Origin: Trichomonas vaginalis G3 | Lineage: Eukaryota; Parabasalia; Trichomonadida; Trichomonadidae | Assembly: GCF_026262505.1 (NCBI RefSeq) | Contig: NW_026529227.1 | Location: forward strand, 1 to 30,666 | Length of the DNA stretch: 30,666 nt | Direction of reading: 5' to 3' | Part shown: positions 1-9,146 of the stretch, in pieces | How positions within the stretch are numbered: position 1 is the first letter of the stretch | Layout of the letters: every line of letters starts with the position of its first letter | The notes under the pieces: model-generated | Databases searched by the model: none | Seen by the model: only the letters and a program-made list of their open reading frames with translations | What the model was told of the DNA's origin: nothing | Translations under genes and position numbers: made by a program

Positions 1-68
1 ATATTCTCTATTGAGGAGTTAAAACTTGCCACAGTATGTTTTTCTAAAGTTTAATCTCTCTTCCTGTT
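1..68. other. Non-repetitive left flank of the satellite array
   Basis: The first ~68 bases contain none of the satellite core words (CGTA..ATG..TTTGTC). Repeats begin abruptly at 'catcgtaatgagcg' near position 70. The flank is AT-rich and too short to assign to any gene or element. It is the only unique sequence in the window and marks either the true left edge of the array or an assembly junction. Confidence 0.7.
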
Positions 69-1860
69 TTCATCGTAATGAGCGTATATGTTTTGTCATG
101 ACTTCTTCGTACATGTTTTGTCATGACTTCTTCATCGTAATGAAGTATATGCTTTGTCAAACATGAACGTAAATGATTTGTCGAAACTTCATCGTATATG
201 CTTTGTCAAACATGAACGTAAATGATTTGTCGAAACTTCTTCATCGTAATGAACGTATATGCTTTGTCAAACATGAACGTAAATGATTTGTCGAAACTTC
301 ATCGTATATGCTTTGTCAAACATGAACGTAAATGATTTTGTCGAAACTTCATCGTATATGCTTTGTCAAACATGAACGTAATGATTTGTCAAAACTTCAT
401 CGTATATGCTTTGTCATGATTTCATCGTACATGTTTTGTCATGACTTTTTCATCGTAATGAGCGTATATGTTTTGTCATGACTTCTTCGTACATGTTTTG
501 TCATGACTTCTTCATCGTAATGAACGTATATGCTTTGTCAAACATGAACGTAAATGATTTGTCGAAACTTCATCGTATATGCTTTGTCAAACATGAACGT
601 ATATGCTTTGTCATGACTTCATCGTATATGTTTTGTCAAACATGAACGTAAATGATTTGTCGAAACTTCTTCATCGTAATGAGTGTAAATGCTTTGTCAT
701 GATTTCATCGTACATGTTTTGTCGAAACTTCATCGTATATGTTTTGTCATGATTTCATCGTACATGTTTTGTCGAAACTTCATCGTATATGTTTTGTCAT
801 GATTTCATCGTACATGTTTTGTCGAAACTTCATCGTATATGTTTTGTCATGATTTCATCGTACATGTTTTGTCATGATTTCATCGTAAATGTTTTGTCAA
901 ACATGAACGTAAATGATTTGTCAAAACTTCATCGTATATGCTTTGTCATGATTTCATCGTACATGTTTTGTCATGACTTTTTCATCGTAATGAGCGTATA
1001 TGTTTTGTCATGACTTCTTCGTACATGTTTTGTCATGACTTCTTCATCGTAATGAACGTATATGCTTTGTCAAACATGAACGTAAATGATTTGTCGAAAC
1101 TTCATCGTATATGCTTTGTCAAACATGAACGTATATGCTTTGTCATGACTTCTTCATCGTAATGAACGTATATGCTTTGTCAAACATGAACGTAAATGAT
1201 TTGTCGAAACTTCATCGTATATGTTTTGTCATGACTTCTTCATCGTAATGAGTGTAAATGCTTTGTCATGACTTCTTCATCGTAATGAACGTATATGCTT
1301 TGTCAAACATGAACGTAAATGATTTGTCGAAACTTCATCGTATATGCTTTGTCAAACATGAACGTAAATGATTTGTCGAAACTTCTTCATCGTAATGAAC
1401 GTATATGCTTTGTCAAACATGAACGTAAATGATTTGTCGAAACTTCTTCATCGTAATGAACGTATATGCTTTGTCAAACATGAACGTATATGCTTTGTCA
1501 TGACTTCATCGTATATGTTTTGTCAAACATGAACGTAAATGATTTGTCGAAACTTCTTCATCGTAATGAGTGTAAATGCTTTGTCATGACTTCTTCGTAC
1601 ATGTTTTGTCATGACTTCTTCATCGTAATGAACGTATATGCTTTGTCAAACATGAACGTAAATGATTTGTCGAAACTTCATCGTATATGCTTTGTCAAAC
1701 ATGAACGTATATGCTTTGTCATGACTTCATCGTATATGTTTTGTCAAACATGAACGTAAATGATTTGTCGAAACTTCTTCATCGTAATGAGTGTAAATGC
1801 TTTGTCATGATTTCATCGTATATGCTTTGTCATGACTTCTTCATCGTAATGAACGTAAAT
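69..1860 (+). repeat. Satellite block 1 (clean)
   Basis: This clean run of core-and-tail units mixes 24-bp AAACATGAA-tailed, 25-bp and 37-bp units. A 25-bp homogeneous stretch lies at ~706-870, where ATGATTTCAT and GAAACTTCAT tails alternate. The last ~140 bases, through 'gaacgtaaat', form the lead-in that recurs before most clean type I cassettes. No gene is seen. Although it borders unique flank, the block is not more diverged than the interior. Confidence 0.9.
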
Positions 1861-1940
1861 CAGACAAAAATATATTTTAGGTGAAGAGGTGAGATCTCAC
1901 CTCTTTTCTCACCTCTTTTCTCACCTCATGAATTTTCATG
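1861..1940. repeat. Punctuation cassette type I, copy 1
   Basis: This is a reference copy of 80 bp. The left flank is cagacaaaaatatatttta. A perfect 22-bp palindrome lies at 1884-1905, with left arm aagaggtgaga and AGATCT at its centre. Two further copies of the right arm word tctcacctc follow at 12-bp period. The hairpin tcatgaa-tt-ttcatga lies at 1926-1941. Satellite resumes with 'tttcttcatcgtaatgagcg'. The left arm could pair with any of the three right arms. Function is unknown. Confidence 0.9.
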
Positions 1941-3110
1941 ATTTCTTCATCGTAATGAGCGTATATGTTTTGTCATGATTTCATCGTATATGTTTTGTCA
2001 TGATTTCTTCGTATATGTTTTGTCATGATTTCTTCGTATATGTTTTGTCATGACTTCTTCTTCGTATATGCTTTGTCAAAACTTCGTCGTATATGTTTTG
2101 TCGAAACTTCATCGTATATGTTTTGTCATGATTTCATCGTACATGTTTTGTCGAAACTTCATCGTATATGTTTTGTCATGATTTCATCGTACATGTTTTG
2201 TCGAAACTTCATCGTATATGTTTTGTCATGATTTCATCGTACATGTTTTGTCATGATTTCATCGTAAATGTTTTGTCAAACATGAACGTAAATGATTTGT
2301 CAAAACTTCATCGTATATGCTTTGTCATGATTTCATCGTACATGTTTTGTCATGACTTTTTCATCGTAATGAGCGTATATGTTTTGTCATGACTTCTTCG
2401 TACATGTTTTGTCATGACTTCTTCATCGTAATGAACGTATATGCTTTGTCAAACATGAACGTAAATGATTTGTCGAAACTTCATCGTATATGCTTTGTCA
2501 TGACTTCTTCGTACATGTTTTGTCATGACTTCTTCATCGTAATGAACGTATATGCTTTGTCAAACATGAACGTAAATGATTTGTCGAAACTTCATCGTAT
2601 ATGCTTTGTCAAACATGAACGTAAATGATTTGTCGAAACTTCTTCATCGTAATGAACGTATATGCTTTGTCAAACATGAACGTAAATGATTTGTCGAAAC
2701 TTCATCGTATATGCTTTGTCAAACATGAACGTAAATGATTTGTCGAAACTTCTTCATCGTAATGAGTGTAAATGCTTTGTCATGACTTCTTCATCGTAAT
2801 GAACGTATATGCTTTGTCAAACATGAACGTAAATGATTTGTCGAAACTTCATCGTATATGCTTTGTCATGACTTCTTCATCGTCATGAACGTATATGCTA
2901 TGTCAAACATGAACGTAAATGATTTGTCGAAACTTCATCGTATATGTTTTGTCATGACTTCTTCGTACATGTTTTGTCATGACTTCTTCATCGTAATGAA
3001 CGTATATGCTTTGTCAAACATGAACGTAAATGATTTGTCGAAACTTCATCGTATATGCTTTGTCAAACATGAACGTAAATGATTTGTCGAAACTTCTTCA
3101 TCGTAATGAA

Positions 3111-3293
3111 CGTATATGCTTTGTCAAACATCAACGTAAATGATTTGTCGAAACTTCATCGTATATGCTTTGTCAAACATGAACGTAAATGATTTGTCGA
3201 AACTTCTTCATCGTAATGAACGTATATGCTTTGTCAAACATCAACGTAAATGATTTGTCGAAACTTCATCGTATATGCTTTGTCAAACATGAA
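3111..3293 (+). repeat. 110-bp higher-order repeat
   Basis: The order is a 24-bp AAACAT-tailed unit, a 25-bp GAAACTTCAT unit, a 24-bp unit and a 37-bp unit, totalling 110 bp. Copies begin at 3111 and 3221 with the same catcaa variant. The second copy switches to a different fourth unit after ~3293. The same order occurs at ~2656-2765. Confidence 0.85.
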
Positions 3294-3551
3294 CGTATAT
3301 GCTTTGTCATGACTTCTTCATCGTAATGAACGTATATGCTTTGTCAAACATGAACGTAAATGATTTGTCGAAACTTCATCGTATATGTTTTGTCATGACT
3401 TCTTCGTACATGTTTTGTCATGACTTCTTCATCGTAATGAACGTATATGCTTTGTCAAACATGAACGTAAATGATTTGTCGAAACTTCATCGTATATGCT
3501 TTGTCAAACATGAACGTAAATGATTTGTCGAAACTTCTTCATCGTAATGAA

Positions 3552-3773
3552 CGTATATGCTTTGTCAAACATGAACGTAAATGATTTGTCGAAACTTCAT
3601 CGTATATGTTTTGTCATGACTTCTTCGTACATGTTTTGTCATGACTTCTTCATCGTAATGAACGTATATGCTTTGTCAAACATGAACGTAAATGATTTGT
3701 CGAAACTTCATCGTATATGTTTTGTCATGACTTCTTCGTACATGTTTTGTCATGACTTCTTCATCGTAATGAA
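3552..3773 (+). repeat. 111-bp higher-order repeat, two tandem copies
   Basis: Copies span 3552-3662 and 3663-3773. The order is AAACATGAA unit (24), GAAACTTCAT unit (25), cgtatatg..ATGACTTCTT unit (25) and cgtacatg..CGTAATGAA unit (37). Equivalent 111-bp spacings occur at 2400/2511 and 4008/4119. As 111 = 3 x 37, one frame stays open through the run and encodes a 37-residue repeat. Neighbouring 110-bp and 25-bp stretches break the frame. Confidence 0.88.
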
Positions 3774-5254
3774 CGTATATGCTTTGTCAAACATGAACGT
3801 AAATGATTTGTCGAAACTTCATCGTATATGCTTTGTCAAACATGAACGTAAATGATTTGTCGAAACTTCTTCATCGTAATGAACGTATATGCTTTGTCAA
3901 ACATCAACGTAAATGATTTGTCGAAACTTCATCGTATATGCTTTGTCAAACATGAACGTAAATGATTTGTCGAAACTTCATCGTATATGTTTTGTCATGA
4001 CTTCTTCGTACATGTTTTGTCATGACTTCTTCATCGTAATGAACGTATATGCTTTGTCAAACATGAACGTAAATGATTTGTCGAAACTTCATCGTATATG
4101 TTATGTCATGACTTCTTCGTACATGTTTTGTCATGACTTCTTCATCGTAATGAACGTATATGCTTTGTCAAACATGAACGTAAATGATTTGTCGAAACTT
4201 CATCGTATATGCTTTGTCAAACATGAACGTAAATGATTTGTCGAAACTTCTTCATCGTAATGAACGTATATGCTTTGTCAAACATCAACGTAAATGATTT
4301 GTCGAAACTTCATCGTATATGCTTTGTCAAACATGAACGTAAATGATTTGTCAAAACTTCATCGTATATGCTTTGTCATGATTTCATCGTACATGTTTTG
4401 TCATGACTTTTTCATCGTAATGAGCGTATATGTTTTGTCATGACTTCTTCGTACATGTTTTGTCATGACTTCTTCATCGTAATGAACGTATATGCTTTGT
4501 ACATGAACGTAAATGATTTGTCGAAACTTCATCGTATATGTTTTGTCATGACTTCTACGTACATGTTTTGTCATGACTTCTTCATCGTAATGAACGTATA
4601 TGCTTTGTCAAACATGAACGTAAATGATTTGTCGAAACTTCATCGTATATGCTTTGTCAAACATGAACGTAAATGATTTGTCGAAACTTCTTCATCGTAA
4701 TGAGTGTAAATGCTTTGTCATGACTTCTTCATCGTAATGAACGTATATGCTTTGTCAAACATGAACGTAAATGATTTGTCGAAACTTCATCGTATATGCT
4801 TTGTCAAACATGAACGTAAATGATTTGTCAAAACTTCGTCGTATATGTTTTGTCATGATTTCATCGTATATGTTTTGTCATGATTTCATCGTACATGTTT
4901 TGTCATGATTTCTTCGTATATGTTTTGTCATGACTTCATCGTAAATGTTTTGTCAAACATGAACGTAAATGATTTGTCGAAACTTCATCGTAAATGCTTT
5001 GTCAAACATGACGTAAATGTTTTGTCATGATTTCATCGTAATGAACGTAAATGATTTGTCAAAACTTCATCGTAAATGTTTTGTCAAAACTTCATCGTAA
5101 ATGCTTTGTCAAGACTTCTTCGTAAATGCTTTGTCAAAACTTCATCGTAATGAACGTAAATGCTTTGTCAAACATGAACGTAAATGCTTTGTCATGATTT
5201 CATCGAAACTAAACGTATATGCTTTGTCAAAACTTCATCGTAATGAGTGTAAAT

Positions 5255-5325
5255 GACCCAAAAATAATGTTTATGTTAGAATGTTAGATCTAACACCTTT
5301 TCTAACATGTTTTCTAACATGGAGG
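5255..5325. repeat. Punctuation cassette type II (single copy)
   Basis: The left flank gacccaaaaataatgttta is shared with types I, III and IV. The arm word atgttaga occurs twice in tandem (5273-5280 and 5281-5288). A perfect 14-bp palindrome tgttagatctaaca lies at 5282-5295. Right-arm words (tctaacac, then tctaacat twice) start at 5289, 5301 and 5313, a 12-bp period. This matches the type I plan, including the central AGATCT and the cttttc-like spacer, but the arm sequence differs. Confidence 0.85.
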
Positions 5326-5483
5326 ATTTCATCGTATATGCTTTGTCAAAACTTCTTCGTATATGCTTTGTCAAAACTTCAGCGTATATGCTTTGTCATG
5401 ATTTCATCGTAAATGTTTTGTCATGACTTCATCGAAACTAAACGTATATGTTTTGTCATGACTTCATCGTAATGAGTGTAAAT
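5326..5483 (+). repeat. Satellite linker between cassettes II and III
   Basis: Variant core units here carry AAAACTTCTT and AAAACTTCAG tails. The block ends in the distinctive 'catcgaaactaaacg' unit and 'catcgtaatgagtgtaaat'. That ending is repeated before the other two type III cassettes (~8471-8529 and ~13393-13451). Confidence 0.85.
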
Positions 5484-5614
5484 GACCCAAAAATAATGTT
5501 TAGGGTAGATGGTTTTTAGGTGTCACTACGTCACCATGTCACCAGGTTAATTAACTTCTCTTAAAATTACTGACAACATGACATTTAGACAACACAGCAG
5601 GAAATATATTTTAT
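5484..5614. repeat. Punctuation cassette type III, copy 1
   Basis: 131 bp long, with left flank gacccaaaaataatgttta. A 71-bp dyad lies at 5521-5591. Half-sites TGTCA, CGTCA and TGTCA start at 5521, 5529 and 5537. Facing half-sites TGACA, TGACA and AGACA start at 5571, 5579 and 5587. All pairs are symmetric about 5556. TTAATTAA lies near the centre (5548-5555). The right edge aaatatatttta resembles the left flank of type I. Confidence 0.88.
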
Positions 5615-5763
5615 CGTATATGTTTTGTCAAGTTTCATCGTATATGCTTTGTCATGACCTCATCGTAATGAACGTAAATGTTTTGTCATGATTTCATCGT
5701 ATATGTTTTGTCATGATTTTATCGTAAATGTTTTGTCATGACTTCATCGTAATGAGCGTAAAT
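5615..5763 (+). repeat. 149-bp satellite linker between cassettes III and IV, copy 1
   Basis: This linker contains marker variants (aagtttcat, atgacctcat, atgattttat tails). It recurs with the same length at 8661-8809 and 13583-13731. Cassettes III and IV therefore move as one compound unit. Confidence 0.88.
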
Positions 5764-6046
5764 GATCCAAAAATAATGTTTACGTTCATGTTTTCAGGTT
5801 ATTCAATAATTAATTATTTTTGAAGAACTGAAGGTGTCACTATGTCACCATGTCACCAGGTTATTTAACTTCTCTGAAAAAATGTGACAACATGACATTT
5901 TGACAACAACACAGGAGGAAGGCATTTATGAATTATTTTTGAAGAACTGAAGGTGTCACTATGTCACCATGTCACCGGTTATTTAACTTCTCTGAAAAAA
6001 TGTGACAACATGACATTTTGACAACAACACAGGAAATAAATGTTTA
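5764..6046. repeat. Punctuation cassette type IV, copy 1 (dyad module duplicated)
   Basis: 283 bp long. The left flank gatccaaaaataatgttta runs into a 15-bp inverted satellite fragment (5779-5793). The dyad module has TGTCA at 5835, 5843 and 5851 facing TGACA at 5885, 5893 and 5901, all symmetric about 5870. A second copy of the module follows at 119-bp period (dyad ~5954-6023) with one base fewer in the loop. The word aatgtttacgt occurs at both cassette edges. Confidence 0.88.
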
Positions 6047-6165
6047 CGTAAATGTTTTGTCAAGATTTCTTCGTATATGTTTTGTCATGACTTCTTCGTA
6101 TATGTTTTGTCATGATTTCATCGTATATGCTTTGTCATGACTTCTTCATCGTAATGAACGTAAAT
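6047..6165 (+). repeat. Short satellite block after cassette IV
   Basis: About five core-and-tail units, starting with an aagatttctt tail, lead directly into type I copy 2. Comparable short blocks after the other type IV copies (8975-9065 and 14016-14106) lead instead into the gaccc-flanked form of type I. Confidence 0.85.
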
Positions 6166-6233
6166 CAGACAAAAATATATTTTAGGTGAAGAGGTGAGAT
6201 CTCACCTCTTTTCTCACCTCATGAATTTTCATG
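6166..6233. repeat. Punctuation cassette type I, copy 2 (short form)
   Basis: The cagac flank is followed by the palindrome at 6189-6210. Only one extra 12-bp right-arm repeat is present, so the cassette is 68 bp rather than 80 bp. The terminal hairpin is intact. Confidence 0.88.
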
Positions 6234-7365
6234 ATTTCTTCATCGTAATGAGCGTATATGTTTTGTCATGATTTCATCGTATATGTTTTGTCATGATTTC
6301 TTCGTATATGTTTTGTCATGATTTCTTCGTATATGTTTTGTCATGACTTCTTCTTCGTATATGCTTTGTCAAAACTTCGTCGTATATGTTTTGTCGAAAC
6401 TTCATCGTATATGTTTTGTCATGATTTCTTCGTATATGTTTTGTCATGACTTCTTCTTCGTATATGCTTTGTCAAAACTTCGTCGTATATGTTTTGTCAA
6501 AACTTCGTCGTATATGTTTTGTCATGATTTCATCGTACATGTTTTGTCGAAACTTCATCGTATATGTTTTGTCATGATTTCATCGTACATGTTTTGTCAT
6601 GATTTCTTCGTATATGTTTTGTCATGACTTCATCGTAAATGTTTTGTCAAACATGAACGTAAATGATTTGTCAAAACTTCATCGTATATGCTTTGTCATG
6701 ATTTCATCGTACATGTTTTGTCATGACTTTTTCATCGTAATGAGCGTATATGTTTTGTCATGACTTCTTCGTACATGTTTTGTCATGACTTCTTCATCGT
6801 AATGAACGTATATGCTTTGTCAAACATGAACGTAAATGATTTGTCGAAACTTCTTCATCGTAATGAACGTATATGCTTTGTCAAACATAAACGTAAATGA
6901 TTTGTCGAAACTTCATCGTATATGCTTTGTCAAACATGAACGTAAATGATTTGTCGAAACTTCTTCATCGTAATGAGTGTAAATGCTTTGTCATGACTTC
7001 TTCATCGTAATGAACGTATATGCTTTGTCAAACATGAACGTAAATGATTTGTCGAAACTTCATCGTATATGCTTTGTCATGACTTCTTCATCGTAATGAG
7101 TGTAAATGCTTTGTCATGACTTCTTCATCGTAATGAACGTATATGCTTTGTCAAACATGAACGTAAATGATTTGTCGAAACTTCATCGTATATGCTTTGT
7201 CAAACATGAACGTATATGCTTTGTCATGACTTCATCGTATATGTTTTGTCAAACATGAACGTAAATGATTTGTCGAAACTTCTTCATCGTAATGAGTGTA
7301 AATGCTTTGTCATGATTTCATCGTATATGCTTTGTCATGACTTCTTCATCGTAATGAACGTAAAT
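6234..7365 (+). repeat. Satellite block between type I copies 2 and 3
   Basis: The block begins with the usual lead-out of cgtatatg units with ATGATTTCTT and ATGACTTCTTCTT tails and aaaacttcgtcg variants. It continues through acatg-type units and ends in the standard lead-in. With copy 2 it makes a 1200-bp unit. Sequence is clean and no gene is seen. Confidence 0.88.
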
Positions 7366-7445
7366 CAGACAAAAATATATTTTAGGTGAAGAGGTGAGAT
7401 CTCACCTCTTTTCTCACCTCTTTTCTCACCTCATGAATTTTCATG
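7366..7445. repeat. Punctuation cassette type I, copy 3
   Basis: Standard 80-bp form with cagac flank, palindrome at 7389-7410, two extra 12-bp right arms and the terminal hairpin. Confidence 0.9.
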
Positions 7446-8529
7446 ATTTCTTCATCGTAATGAGCGTATATGTTTTGTCATGATTTCATCGTATATGTTT
7501 TGTCATGATTTCTTCGTATATGTTTTGTCATGATTTCTTCGTATATGTTTTGTCATGATTTCTTCGTATATGTTTTGTCATGACTTCTTCTTCGTATATG
7601 CTTTGTCAAAACTTCGTCGTATATGTTTTGTCAAAACTTCGTCGTATATGTTTTGTCATGATTTCATCGTACATGTTTTGTCGAAACTTCATCGTATATG
7701 TTTTGTCATGATTTCATCGTACATGTTTTGTCATGATTTCTTCGTATATGTTTTGTCAAACATGAACGTAAATGATTTGTCAAAACTTCATCGTATATGC
7801 TTTGTCATGATTTCATCGTACATGTTTTGTCATGACTTTTTCATCGTAATGAGCGTATATGTTTTGTCATGACTTCATCGTACATGTTTTGTCATGACTT
7901 CTTCATCGTAATGAACGTATATGCTTTGTCAAACATGAACGTAAATGATTTGTCAAACATGAACGTATATGCTTTGTCATGACTTCATCGTATATGCTTT
8001 GTCAAACATGAACGTAAATGATTTGTCGAAACTTCTTCATCGTAATGAACGTATATGCTTTGTCAAACATGAACGTAAATGATTTGTCGAAACTTCATCG
8101 TATATGCTTTGTCAAACATGAACGTAAATGATTTGTCGAAACTTCTTCATCGTAATGAGTGTAAATGCTTTGTCATGACTTCTTCATCGTAATGAACGTA
8201 TATGCTTTGTCAAACATGAACGTAAATGATTTGTCGAAACTTCATCGTATATGCTTTGTCATGACTTCTTCATCGTAATGAGTGTAAATGCTTTGTCATG
8301 ACTTCTTCATCGTAATGAACGTATATGCTTTGTCAAACATGAACGTAAATGATTTGTCGAAACTTCATCGTATATGCTTTGTCAAACATGAACGTAAATG
8401 ATTTGTCGAAACTTCTTCATCGTAATGAACGTATATGCTTTGTCAAACATGAACGTAAATGATTTGTCATGACTTCATCGAAACTAAACGTATATGTTTT
8501 GTCATGACTTCATCGTAATGAGTGTAAAT
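7446..8529 (+). repeat. Satellite block inside large unit A
   Basis: Clean core-and-tail units include several 37-bp units and gagtgtaaatg variants. The block ends with the 'catcgaaactaaacg' lead-in typical of cassette III. No gene is seen. Confidence 0.88.
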
Positions 8530-8660
8530 GACCCAAAAATAATGTTTAGGGTAGATGGTTTTTAGGTGTCACTACGTCACCATGTCACCAGGTTAATTAA
8601 CTTCTCTTAAAATTACTGACAACATGACATTTAGACAACACAGCAGGAAATATATTTTAT
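8530..8660. repeat. Punctuation cassette type III, copy 2
   Basis: 131 bp, the same length and layout as copy 1. The 71-bp dyad lies at 8567-8637. Confidence 0.88.
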
Positions 8661-8809
8661 CGTATATGTTTTGTCAAGTTTCATCGTATATGCTTTGTCA
8701 TGACCTCATCGTAATGAACGTAAATGTTTTGTCATGATTTCATCGTATATGTTTTGTCATGATTTTATCGTAAATGTTTTGTCATGACTTCATCGTAATG
8801 AGCGTAAAT
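8661..8809 (+). repeat. 149-bp III-IV linker, copy 2
   Basis: Same length and marker variants as 5615-5763. Confidence 0.88.
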
Positions 8810-8974
8810 GATCCAAAAATAATGTTTACGTTCATGTTTTCAGGTTATTCAATAATTAATTATTTTTGAAGAACTGAAGGTGTCACTATGTCACCATGTC
8901 ACCAGGTTATTTAACTTCTCTGAAAAAATGTGACAACATGACATTTTGACAACAACACAGGAAATAAATGTTTA
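8810..8974. repeat. Punctuation cassette type IV, copy 2 (single dyad module)
   Basis: 165 bp, with only one dyad module. TGTCA starts at 8881, 8889 and 8897; TGACA starts at 8931, 8939 and 8947. The 71-bp geometry equals that of copies 1 and 3. It is shorter than copy 3 by exactly one 119-bp module, and than copy 1 by 118 bp. Confidence 0.88.
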
Positions 8975-9065
8975 CGTAAATGTTTTGTCAAGATTTCTTC
9001 GTATATGTTTTGTCATGACTTCTTCGTATATGTTTTGTCATGATTTCATCGTAATGAGCGTAAAT
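8975..9065 (+). repeat. Short satellite block after cassette IV, copy 2
   Basis: A few core-and-tail units start with an aagatttctt tail and end in 'gagcgtaaat' just before the gaccc-flanked type I cassette. Confidence 0.82.
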
Positions 9066-9146
9066 GACCCAAAAATAATGTTTAGGTGAAGAGGTGAGAT
9101 CTCACCTCTTTTCTCACCTCTTTTCTCACCTCATTGAATTTTCATG
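9066..9146. repeat. Punctuation cassette type I, copy 4 (gaccc-flanked form)
   Basis: A type I body (palindrome 9089-9110, two extra right arms) sits behind the gacccaaaaataatgttta flank used by types II and III. The terminal hairpin has one extra base (cattgaa). The lead-out is gagtgtatatg instead of gagcgtatatg. Confidence 0.88.

Larger units (their letters stand above)
1941..5254 (+). repeat. Satellite block 2, with 110- and 111-bp higher-order repeats
   Basis: These 3.3 kb of clean satellite contain no type I cassette. Four-unit HORs are clear: 24+25+24+37 = 110 bp and 24+25+25+37 = 111 bp. A private variant (catcaacg for catgaacg) recurs at exact 110-bp spacing near 3129 and 3239 and again near 3903 and 4284, which marks local unequal exchange. 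From ~4980 the units become more varied (aagacttcttcg tails, catcgaaactaaacg) as the block approaches cassettes II-IV. Open frames here are by-products of the 111-bp period. Confidence 0.9.

Noticed and set aside
1861-1940. Bacterial-type intrinsic terminator or MITE for the type I cassette
   Set aside because: The palindrome is followed by T-rich repeats, but there is no gene to terminate. There are no terminal inverted repeats enclosing the cassette and no clear target duplication, so neither name is supported.
3520-3855. 111-codon open frame with a 37-residue repeat
   Set aside because: The frame is open only because the local HOR period is 111 bp. The same DNA is read in other frames in 25-bp and 110-bp stretches. 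It has no unique domain, no start context and no conservation of frame across the array.
5484-6046. Insertion of a known transposon or retroelement for cassettes III and IV
   Set aside because: They are too short, have no coding remnant, no recognised terminal sequence, no poly-A tail and no LTR. I kept them as array-internal cassettes of unknown origin.
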